Source: an uncultured Prevotellamassilia sp.
GTDB taxonomy: Bacteria; Bacteroidota; Bacteroidia; Bacteroidales; Bacteroidaceae
DNA: 41,358 nucleotides
Assembly: GCA_934255485.1 (NCBI GenBank)
Contig: CAKQOG010000021.1
Location: 1 to 41,358, forward strand
Direction of reading: 5' to 3'
In this document: positions 34,875 through 41,358 of the stretch, piece after piece
How the letters are laid out: each line of letters opens with the position of its first letter
How positions within the stretch are numbered: the first letter of the stretch is position 1
Translations under genes and position numbers: made by a program
The notes under the pieces: generated by a model
What the model was told of the DNA's origin: nothing
The model's input: only the letters and a program-made list of their open reading frames with translations
Database searches by the model: none

Positions 34875-35870
34875 TTAGTTTTCTGAAATATCAGTAGTAT
34901 CGCGCAACTGTATTTGCCAATTGCTATAATAAGTGAGGATACCTGTATAAGAACGAGTATTCTCGGGAAGTTCTACAAACGATACGCGGTTTTTGGTAGA
35001 AGTTCGTATGTCTACAGTAGAGCCATTACCCAACTGCAAGCTACGTGTTACGCCATAACCATCATCATGAAGTTCGTATGGGCCAAAAATCTTTTTACCA
35101 TTTGCAGATACTGTTTCTACCTTATTAAGCACATCGCTCTTTGTTCCTTTTTCAAGCACATCGCGGTTCTCGGGAGAGGCCTCTTTGATGTCGCCACGAA
35201 CAGTAGCCAAGATTGGAGAGTTCTGATAGGTTTTATTTGCAGATGCACGCAACCAAGCCTTACCATCGACATCGGTTTTATCGATAGGAGTAAGTTCGGG
35301 AGCATTTGCATTAGGTGTGCCCACAAGTTGCACATTGGTAGCAAGTAGTTCAAAGAGCATTGGGCCGAGATTGATGTTACCAGCAGATGACACTGTAGGC
35401 ATACCAATACGAGGAGTCTTGCTATAACAACCCGCATAAAGACCTTTGAGGTTAATCTTTATGCGTTGTCCCAATTTAAAATAAGGATAGAGCGCAGTGC
35501 TCTTTACAGCCAAGATAATGCTCTGGTCGTGTGCTGGGTCGGTATCAGCTTTTGAATTGTCAATATTGCGTATGAGCAAAGTTTGATAAAGGTTTCCGCT
35601 GATGTCGTTAGCACAAACCACACCTTCGATAATCACGTCTTCGGTTACCTTGGTATAGAAGTTTGACGAGTTACGTGAATAATCTGATGCTGAAGCATCT
35701 GCACAATATTTCTGCTTAACGTCGAGAATAGAGGCATTTACTTCACCAATATCCGAAGGGTTGGTCACAATGAATTTGTCTGTATTTGGCGCATCGTGGT
35801 CGTCCATACATGAGGTGTTAAGAAGACCGATAGCCGCAACAGCTATGATTGATAAAAACTTTAATTTCAT
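34875..35870 (-). CDS. DUF5689 lipoprotein
   Basis: This is a 331-aa protein with a lipoprotein signal (LLNTSC, then MDDHDAP). The domain (TKVTEDVIIEGVVCANDISG, then NLYQTLLIRN, IILAVKS and YPYFKLGQRIKINLKGLYAG) matches DUF5689, an OB-fold-like module found on the surface of many Bacteroidetes beside TonB receptors. The C-terminal ~120 residues (GPYELHDDGYGVTRSLQLGN ... YTGILTYYSNWQIQLRDTTD) form another beta-rich unit. It is 18 nt after the TonB receptor gene, so it is probably its partner lipoprotein, in the role SusD plays for SusC. The ligand is unknown. Confidence 0.8.
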   Translation of the reverse strand: MKLKFLSIIAVAAIGLLNTSCMDDHDAPNTDKFIVTNPSDIGEVNASILDVKQKYCADASASDYSRNSSNFYTKVTEDVIIEGVVCANDISGNLYQTLLIRNIDNSKADTDPAHDQSIILAVKSTALYPYFKLGQRIKINLKGLYAGCYSKTPRIGMPTVSSAGNINLGPMLFELLATNVQLVGTPNANAPELTPIDKTDVDGKAWLRASANKTYQNSPILATVRGDIKEASPENRDVLEKGTKSDVLNKVETVSANGKKIFGPYELHDDGYGVTRSLQLGNGSTVDIRTSTKNRVSFVELPENTRSYTGILTYYSNWQIQLRDTTDISEN

Positions 35871-35888
35871 TGCTTTTGTATTACTTTT

Positions 35889-38561
35889 TTAAAATTTAAA
35901 ACCAATGTTCAAGAAACCATTGATGGCATTGGCATAATAGTATTTAGCATTCTTTGAGAAGCTATAAGCACGATCGTTACCCGTAGAATAACTATCAGAA
36001 CGGTTCTGCTCATAACCACCAGTCTTTAGGTTGCGGTTATTGGTAATGTTCTGAACTGAAAGGTTAATGCTTATGCTCTTACCTTTCTTCAAACGGATAT
36101 ACTTGCCTATAGAAGCATCGAGCATAAAGCCACCTTTGGCCTTTTCTTGTTTAGCTCCGTAGGTATCGATAATGCTACCATCTTCTGCATAGAGGATACC
36201 ACCCTTATCGTTGAGTTCTTTCATAGTAACATCAAACATTTGGTTGCCGTTAGCATCGAAACCTTGGCTTGAGTATGAAGGAACAAACTTTGAAAGACGG
36301 CGATATTCAGAGAAGTCGATATATACGCGATCGTAGTAGTTTAAGTTTGCACTGAAGAACCAACCATTAACATTATAGTCAAATCCGAGGCTAATCACAC
36401 TTAAAGGAGTGCCACTCTCGCGCATACCATCTGCCAACACGCACATTGGCATAGCTTTACCTGTTTTTGGATTAGTCCAAGTATTAAGTGCCTGCAATGT
36501 AGCTGCGTTAGAGCCTTCATAGGCAATCTGTGCCAATGGGTTATTTACGTATTTAGCCTCGCCATAAGTACCGACCAAATTAACCGAGAAGTTCGATGTA
36601 AGTTGGAGGTTGAAGGCTGCTTCTACGCCATAGTGCTCGCGCTTTACCTTGCTCATTGTGAGATAAGTAAAACGTGATTCATCGTCGTTATAAAAAGCTG
36701 TTTGCTCTACACCATTGTTAAGTTGTGCATAGTAGCCCGAAACCTTACCCGAGAAGTTACCCCAACGGAATTGGTAAGAAAGGTCTGCATGGTAGATATC
36801 TTCGTTCTTAAGATTATCCACAAAGTTGTTTTGCATACGTGGTGCAACAAACGCATTACGTGCCAATGGAGCATTGCTTTCTACACCTACATTTAAGCTC
36901 AACACATTGCCACCATTGGGACGCAAGGTAAAGCCAAAACGAGCACCTCCACCAAGGAACTTGGCCTTGCCGCTCTTGCCATACGAATTGTCGGCTGCAC
37001 GACCGTTACGCATCAAGCCATCACGTTCCATAAGTGTACCTTCGCCCCAAGCCTGTGCATTGATTTGTCCAATGCCTTTGGTGTATTGATAAATGGAGTA
37101 AAGGCGTGCTTTGTCTACATTGATGTTGTAGTTATAACCAAACTTGTCGCCCTTGCCAATAGTGCGGTTAGGATGATTCAAGTCGTTTTGCGCCTCTTGG
37201 CTATTACGTCCGTACTCATTGGCAGCAAACTTATCATAGTCTGTATAGACAGTACCGCCAAGTAAGTCGGCCATTGTCTTATAGTGCATCCCCTTGGTAT
37301 GGTTGTATTGGAAGCCAAGAGCATACTTGTGGTGCTTGTTTATTTCATGGTTAAAAATGGTATTGAAAGTTTCAACCATTTGGTCGTTGTGACGACGCTC
37401 TTGATAATAAAGCGTTTCGCCGCCATTCTCGGCAGCAGAGCGGTTTACAGCATACATTCTGTCCCAATTAATTTGGCGATTAGCCTTCGACGAAGTCCAG
37501 AAGTCGTAAAGCGTATTATACTCCTCGAGCGCCCAAGGATTTTGTTGCAACCATTCATAGCGATTCTGTTCTGCATTGTAAATGCCGAATACCGAACTGG
37601 GCAAATTTTTGTAATAATCAGGACGTGGGTCGTAAGCATTACCATTCCAGCCAAGAGCTGTTGAGCTATACAAAGAGTACTTAAAACCGGCTGCAGTGGT
37701 AAGTTTTTTGTTGTCGTTTATCTTCCAATCCCATGTTAGAATGGCAGTTGGTTCAAAATCGTTCACAACACGTGAATTACGTTTCTTACCATTTTGATAG
37801 CCCCAGTTAGGGTTGTAATAATGAGAGTTAGCAAGCCAATAAGCCTCTTCGGTTGATGCGCCTTGTTGTCCGCGCTCTGTAGGCGAACCAAAGGTAACGA
37901 GCGACAGAGCATGCTTGTCGCCAAAGCGCTTTTCTGCCGATAAGAAATAAGAAAGAGAGTTATAGAACGTTCCTTCTATCACACCCTCGTTGGCCCAACG
38001 ATAGCCCACAAGTCCAGCAAAAGCCCAACCTGAGGGTAGTAAACCTGTAGCGTGAGTAAACATACCACGTGCCACATAGTTACGATTGCAACCCGACAAC
38101 GTTAGTTTATTGCCTTGTGCAAACTGGCTTGCGCGCGTATTAACGTTTGATGCTCCACCTATGCCTGCAATACCAAAACGGTTGAAATCGTATGCAGTAA
38201 CCCCCTCTTGATTGCGGGTAGCATCGTTCATACCGCCTACCATACTATAGCCAAAACGTCCCAACTCAAGGTCGTTGAGTTGCAAGCCATTCATGTAGTA
38301 ATTGCTGTACTGATTGTCGTAACCACGCACACGAAAGCGCATAGGACTAAACAAATAGCCAACCTCTGAGTTGTAGGGGTCGCTTTTTTCACCCACGATG
38401 GTAGACACCGTCTGTGCCGCATCATTGTCGTCATCGAGTTGTGACTCTGTAAAGGTAAAGTCAGCATTATCAATGCCCAGGGTGTCGGCAGGAGCTTGCG
38501 CCCATGCGCCTGTTGCTAAGAGCAAGGCAGCCGCCGTTAGTTTTACACCTTTTTTATTCAT
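35889..38561 (-). CDS. TonB-dependent outer-membrane receptor
   Basis: This is an 890-aa protein with a signal peptide (1-21, ending GAWAQ). A plug-like region (about 60-190) contains RFRVRGYDNQYSNYYMNGLQLNDLE and GGASNVNTRAS. It is followed by a long beta-barrel with alternating strands and a terminal aromatic residue (GFLNIGFKF). It lacks the N-terminal carboxypeptidase-like domain common in SusC proteins. It heads an operon with DUF5689 and DUF6359 lipoproteins and a NUC1 nuclease, and is divergent from an endonuclease/phosphatase-family gene, so its substrate may be an oligonucleotide, nucleoside or phosphoester product. Substrate assignment is inference. Confidence 0.9.
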   Translation of the reverse strand: MNKKGVKLTAAALLLATGAWAQAPADTLGIDNADFTFTESQLDDDNDAAQTVSTIVGEKSDPYNSEVGYLFSPMRFRVRGYDNQYSNYYMNGLQLNDLELGRFGYSMVGGMNDATRNQEGVTAYDFNRFGIAGIGGASNVNTRASQFAQGNKLTLSGCNRNYVARGMFTHATGLLPSGWAFAGLVGYRWANEGVIEGTFYNSLSYFLSAEKRFGDKHALSLVTFGSPTERGQQGASTEEAYWLANSHYYNPNWGYQNGKKRNSRVVNDFEPTAILTWDWKINDNKKLTTAAGFKYSLYSSTALGWNGNAYDPRPDYYKNLPSSVFGIYNAEQNRYEWLQQNPWALEEYNTLYDFWTSSKANRQINWDRMYAVNRSAAENGGETLYYQERRHNDQMVETFNTIFNHEINKHHKYALGFQYNHTKGMHYKTMADLLGGTVYTDYDKFAANEYGRNSQEAQNDLNHPNRTIGKGDKFGYNYNINVDKARLYSIYQYTKGIGQINAQAWGEGTLMERDGLMRNGRAADNSYGKSGKAKFLGGGARFGFTLRPNGGNVLSLNVGVESNAPLARNAFVAPRMQNNFVDNLKNEDIYHADLSYQFRWGNFSGKVSGYYAQLNNGVEQTAFYNDDESRFTYLTMSKVKREHYGVEAAFNLQLTSNFSVNLVGTYGEAKYVNNPLAQIAYEGSNAATLQALNTWTNPKTGKAMPMCVLADGMRESGTPLSVISLGFDYNVNGWFFSANLNYYDRVYIDFSEYRRLSKFVPSYSSQGFDANGNQMFDVTMKELNDKGGILYAEDGSIIDTYGAKQEKAKGGFMLDASIGKYIRLKKGKSISINLSVQNITNNRNLKTGGYEQNRSDSYSTGNDRAYSFSKNAKYYYANAINGFLNIGFKF

Positions 38562-38935
38562 TTAATACAAAGGTTTTGGTTTTAAGTTTTTCTTAAACGT
38601 ACATACTTCAAGAAATTCCCCTTTTGCTATTTTACACTACAATGCAGATTACGCATCTCATCATCATGCTGCGTAGCAATAGAAGCATTTAGCATTTGAG
38701 AAAAATATCTTATTAATACTTATACGCTGCAAATATACGTAAAATAATACCTATTACTTTTACATTTTTGTGAATATTTAAGTTATGATATAAAAACATA
38801 AGTGTAATGTCAGATTTTTTTATCAATTTTGCCGTATAATAGTAATACGATCCTCCTTAAGGATCATTTCTAATTTTGCTATTTATTAAAGTTATAAGTA
38901 AGAAATATTAGCACACATTTTTATCATTTCCTCTT
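38562..38935. promoter_or_regulatory. Divergent promoter region between the TonB receptor and the secreted phosphodiesterase-like gene
   Basis: This is a 374-nt AT-rich gap with no gene. On the minus strand TATATTTG (38730-38737) is an exact -7 box for the receptor operon, giving a leader of about 165 nt. On the plus strand TAATTTTG (38871-38878) is an exact -7 box 57 nt before the 38936 start. A small palindrome GATCCT/AGGATC (38849-38865) lies just upstream of the latter. The long leader could hold post-transcriptional control. Confidence 0.45.
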
Positions 38936-40078
38936 ATGCGTAAGACACTTTTATCATTCGCACTACTGCTGTTAGCGTTTACCACGCTCACTTCGTTTAC
39001 CACAAAAGCAACGTTCTCGCAACAGCAAAAACGTTACGCCCTCTATGGTGTTGCATTCTATAATCTTGAAAATCTTTTCGACACTATTCACGATGTAGGC
39101 AAAAACGACTACGAGTATCTACCCAATGGCACGATGAAATGGGGTAAGATGAAATACGAAGCAAAGCTTCACAATATGAGTCGCGTGCTTAGCGAACTTT
39201 GTACAGACAAACTGCCCATGGGAGCTGCCGTTATTGGTGTTTCTGAGATAGAGAACGCCAATGTGCTCGATGACCTTTTAAAACAACCCTCGCTTGCCAA
39301 ACGTGGTTATAAGTATGTAGACGTTCCAAGCTACGACCGCCGTGGTGTGGAATGTGCTTTCTTTTACAATCCTCGCATGTTCAAAATGGAGCGTTACTTT
39401 TGCGTGCAATACAACTATGGACCTACTGGCAAAGTAAACGACCCTATGCTTGGCTTCACTATTGATAAAAAGGGAAAGGTTCAAGCCATAGATCATCTTC
39501 AGGGCGACACCACCTACATCACACGTGGTTTTCTTGTAATGGAAGGACGTATGGCTGGCGAAAAAATTTTCTTCATTGTCAATCACTGGCCTTCGCGTGC
39601 AGCGGGTGATGAGGTACGTCAGCGTGCAGGGTGGCAAGTGCGACAACTCAAGGATGCTTTACAAAAGAGCGAACCCGACTCTAAGGTTGTTATTATGGGT
39701 GATATGAACGATGACCCAGGCAATAAGAGTATGACTGAACAATTGGAATGCAAGAGCGAAATCAAAGACGTTAAGAGCGCAAGCGATATGTACAACCCTT
39801 GGTACAACACGCTCTATAAAGTGGGACAAGGCACACTACTCTACAATGGCAAATGGAACTTATTCGACCAAATAGTTGTAAGTGGCAACCTTGTTGGCAA
39901 AGACCGCTCTACCCTCAAGTACTACCAACATGCCATCTTTATGCGCGACTACCTTTTCCAGCAAGAGGGACGCTATAAAGGATCACCCCTCCGCACCCAT
40001 GCTGGTGGTGTATGGCTCAATGGTTATTCCGATCACCTACCAACCCAAATATATCTTGTTAAAGAAATTGCACAATAA
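38936..40078 (+). CDS. Secreted endonuclease/exonuclease/phosphatase-family protein
   Basis: This is a 380-aa protein with an N-terminal signal sequence (MRKTLLSFALLLLAFTTLTS). The family motifs are in order: VAFYNLENLFD (Asn and Asp), GVSEIEN with the metal-binding Glu, YDRRGVECAFFYN, FIVNHWPSRAAGD, VVIMGDMNDDPGN (Asp and Asn) and the terminal GYSDHLP with the catalytic Asp-His. The fold includes DNase I-type nucleases and various phosphodiesterases; the exact substrate cannot be called. Export and the divergent operon with a NUC1 nuclease suggest a role in degrading extracellular nucleic acid or phosphoesters. It ends 49 nt before a strong bidirectional terminator. Confidence 0.88.
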   Translation: MRKTLLSFALLLLAFTTLTSFTTKATFSQQQKRYALYGVAFYNLENLFDTIHDVGKNDYEYLPNGTMKWGKMKYEAKLHNMSRVLSELCTDKLPMGAAVIGVSEIENANVLDDLLKQPSLAKRGYKYVDVPSYDRRGVECAFFYNPRMFKMERYFCVQYNYGPTGKVNDPMLGFTIDKKGKVQAIDHLQGDTTYITRGFLVMEGRMAGEKIFFIVNHWPSRAAGDEVRQRAGWQVRQLKDALQKSEPDSKVVIMGDMNDDPGNKSMTEQLECKSEIKDVKSASDMYNPWYNTLYKVGQGTLLYNGKWNLFDQIVVSGNLVGKDRSTLKYYQHAIFMRDYLFQQEGRYKGSPLRTHAGGVWLNGYSDHLPTQIYLVKEIAQ

Positions 40079-40127
40079 TAAAAACAAAGGATAGTTCTAT
40101 AATATTTATAGATGCTTTCCGCTATAC

Positions 40128-40190
40128 ATAAAAACGATAAAAGGCTATGCAGAAATAAGTATTTGCTGCATAGCCTTTTATCGTTTTTAT
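40128..40190. terminator. Bidirectional terminator
   Basis: The arms 40128-40152 and 40166-40190 are perfect 25-bp complements with a 13-nt loop. The core is AAAAGGCTATGCAG/CTGCATAGCCTTTT, with A-rich and T-rich flanks giving a U-run on both strands. It lies between the convergent phosphodiesterase-like and deacetylase genes. Confidence 0.85.
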
Positions 40191-40203
40191 CAATTAGAAC
40201 TGC

Positions 40204-40815
40204 TTAATCAAACACCTTAAACTCGTAGCCTTGCGACTGCAACCACTCTATAGCACGTGGCAAAGCGTAGAGCAGTTTGTCTTGGCTCTTAAGCGAATCA
40301 TGAAACGTTATAATGCTACCTGGACGTGCATACCGACGCACATTAAGCAGCACATCGCGGCCGTTCAACCGAGTTGAATAGTCGCGCGTAACGAGGTCCC
40401 ACATTACCACCTTATAGCGCATAAGCACCATAATATATTGTTCCCATTTCATCCATCCATGAGGCGGACGAAAAAGATCGGTGTGTAGATACTCGTTGGC
40501 TTTATCTACATTTCTTACATACGATCGTATGCCATGCAGCATACCACCTATATGGTTGTATGTATGGTTTCCCAACCTATGTCCACGGCTTTTGACCATC
40601 TCAAACTCATGGGGGTGTTTGCGTATGTTATCGCCCACCATAAAAAATGTAGCTTTTATGCCATAGTGGTCAAGCACATCAAGAACCCAAGGTGTCACCT
40701 CGGGTATAGGGCCATCGTCAAACGTGAGATATACAGCACGTTCATGCTTGTTCATTCGCCATATAGCACGTGGATATAGCCAACGCAAAAACCATGCAGG
40801 TTGTTCAATAATCAC
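40204..40815 (-). CDS. Polysaccharide deacetylase family protein (NodB-like)
   Basis: This is a 203-aa protein. The NodB motif 1 is YLTFDDGP (Asp33, Asp34), the metal-binding motif 2 is GNHTYNH (His84, His88), and motif 3 region is FRPPHGW, followed by VMWDLVTRDYS and GSIITFHDS with a late His. It removes acetyl groups from N-acetylated sugars in cell-wall or surface polysaccharide. The N-terminus (IIEQPAWFLRWLYPRAIWRM) has no clear signal peptide but is hydrophobic enough for membrane contact. Short single-domain proteins like this are common in Bacteroidetes; the substrate is unknown. It lies 98 nt downstream of the DUF2723-type gene in the same direction. Confidence 0.92.
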   Translation of the reverse strand: MIIEQPAWFLRWLYPRAIWRMNKHERAVYLTFDDGPIPEVTPWVLDVLDHYGIKATFFMVGDNIRKHPHEFEMVKSRGHRLGNHTYNHIGGMLHGIRSYVRNVDKANEYLHTDLFRPPHGWMKWEQYIMVLMRYKVVMWDLVTRDYSTRLNGRDVLLNVRRYARPGSIITFHDSLKSQDKLLYALPRAIEWLQSQGYEFKVFD

Positions 40816-40913
40816 AGTCTAAAAAAGTTCGTTATGAAAGAAACATACAAGAGGCACAGAAAGGTCTTGCACCTTCTGTTGCCTCTTGTTAGATTCTGTT
40901 TTGTTACAAAATA

Positions 40914-41358
40914 TTACTTACCACTCATTTGTTGCTGAATAATCTGCAAGCCCAAGCGGAAAGCATCCGAATTGCTAAGATTTCTAACCCTCATTTCGTA
41001 CTGCTTAGCCTGTTTGTCACCTGTTGCAGCAAGTGTGCGCGAAGCTTCTATCAAACTCGTTGTGAGGTAATAGGCAGTTTTGCCATAAGTGTTTACGCGG
41101 TTTGTGCCAAGCGAGTTGATATAGTTCAAGTAGTCTACATCATAATCTATCACAACCTTAGCCACACGCGCTGCCTCAGCCTTATTGCCAGCACTAAGCC
41201 ACAATGTAGCCAATTGAGCATCGTCATCGCTATAAGGGATAGTAGCATCAGGCAGCATCTCCTTACACTTCTTCAACACTTGTTGAGCGCGTTTTGCATC
41301 GCCCTTGCTAAGCAAGTCGTTAGCCAACATTAAGAACATACGGCGGTGTGTTTGACAC
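40914..41358 (-). CDS. DUF2723-type membrane glycosyltransferase-like protein, C-terminal end (cut by window edge)
   Basis: The frame is open from the stop at 40914 to the window edge with no need for the internal ATG at 41337-41339; upstream codons read CQTHRR before MFLMLANDLL. The visible ~147 residues are helical and TPR-like (LLSKGDAKRAQQVLKKCKEM, WLSAGNKAEAARVAKVV) and end LQIIQQQMSGK. This resembles the C-terminus of the large DUF2723 (glycosyltransferase 117-like) membrane proteins of Bacteroidetes, in which THRR..F..LA is conserved. The membrane part lies outside the window. Identification rests on this tail only. Confidence 0.65.
   Translation of the reverse strand, partial: CQTHRRMFLMLANDLLSKGDAKRAQQVLKKCKEMLPDATIPYSDDDAQLATLWLSAGNKAEAARVAKVVIDYDVDYLNYINSLGTNRVNTYGKTAYYLTTSLIEASRTLAATGDKQAKQYEMRVRNLSNSDAFRLGLQIIQQQMSGK

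Overview
The window looks like part of a Bacteroidetes chromosome, most likely Prevotella or a close Prevotellaceae relative. The evidence is the promoter type (TAnnTTTG -7 elements, one with a TTTG -33 box), the AT-rich intergenic DNA, and the protein families present: DUF5689, DUF6359 and DUF2723 proteins, an IntDOT-like tyrosine recombinase, ORF6N proteins, TonB-dependent receptors and many GLUG repeats. This assignment is inference from gene content; no 16S gene is present.

Region 1 (1 to about 14,105) is accessory DNA, read here as the right end of an integrated island. Its right boundary is a 43-nt 3' fragment of a tRNA-Met(CAT) gene (14105-14147), still followed by the tRNA's own terminator. 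A tyrosine recombinase (12415-13878) sits next to that boundary, then an ORF6N regulator-like gene and a gene of unknown function. Beyond these lies a tightly packed leftward array: an AAA/DUF4143 ATPase interrupted by one in-frame TGA, an Abi-alpha (DUF4393) protein, a 693-aa protein of unknown family, a SIR2-like protein with Asn in place of the usual catalytic His, and a 1540-aa NACHT STAND NTPase with a TIR domain at its C-terminus. The last four genes are intact and separated by 63, 19 and 6 nt. I do not recognise this combination as a named anti-phage system; it is the best candidate for an undescribed system in the window. The left edge cuts through an IS982-like transposase.

Region 2 (about 14,150 to 24,000) is core or surface chromosome: a membrane-anchored AraC-type regulator divergent from a 1610-aa secreted GLUG-repeat protein, two near-identical tRNA-Asn genes, a PfkB-family (adenosine-kinase-like) gene and an S41 C-terminal processing peptidase. 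The gap after the peptidase contains a long-arm terminator and three palindromic sites whose centres are exactly 45 bp apart.

Region 3 (24,000 to 32,400, all leftward) is housekeeping: a GltD-like glutamate synthase subunit, hisS, a Nudix hydrolase, RNase III with a very long disordered tail, fabF and acpP. fabF and acpP are separated by an unusual 518-nt gap rich in inverted repeats.

Region 4 (32,500 to 41,358) is a probable extracellular nucleic-acid or phosphoester scavenging locus. A TonB-dependent receptor, two OB-fold-like lipoproteins (DUF5689 and DUF6359) and a lipoprotein NUC1-type nuclease form a leftward operon, and a secreted endonuclease/exonuclease/phosphatase-family protein is divergent from it. 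A NodB-type polysaccharide deacetylase and the C-terminal end of a DUF2723-type protein finish the window.
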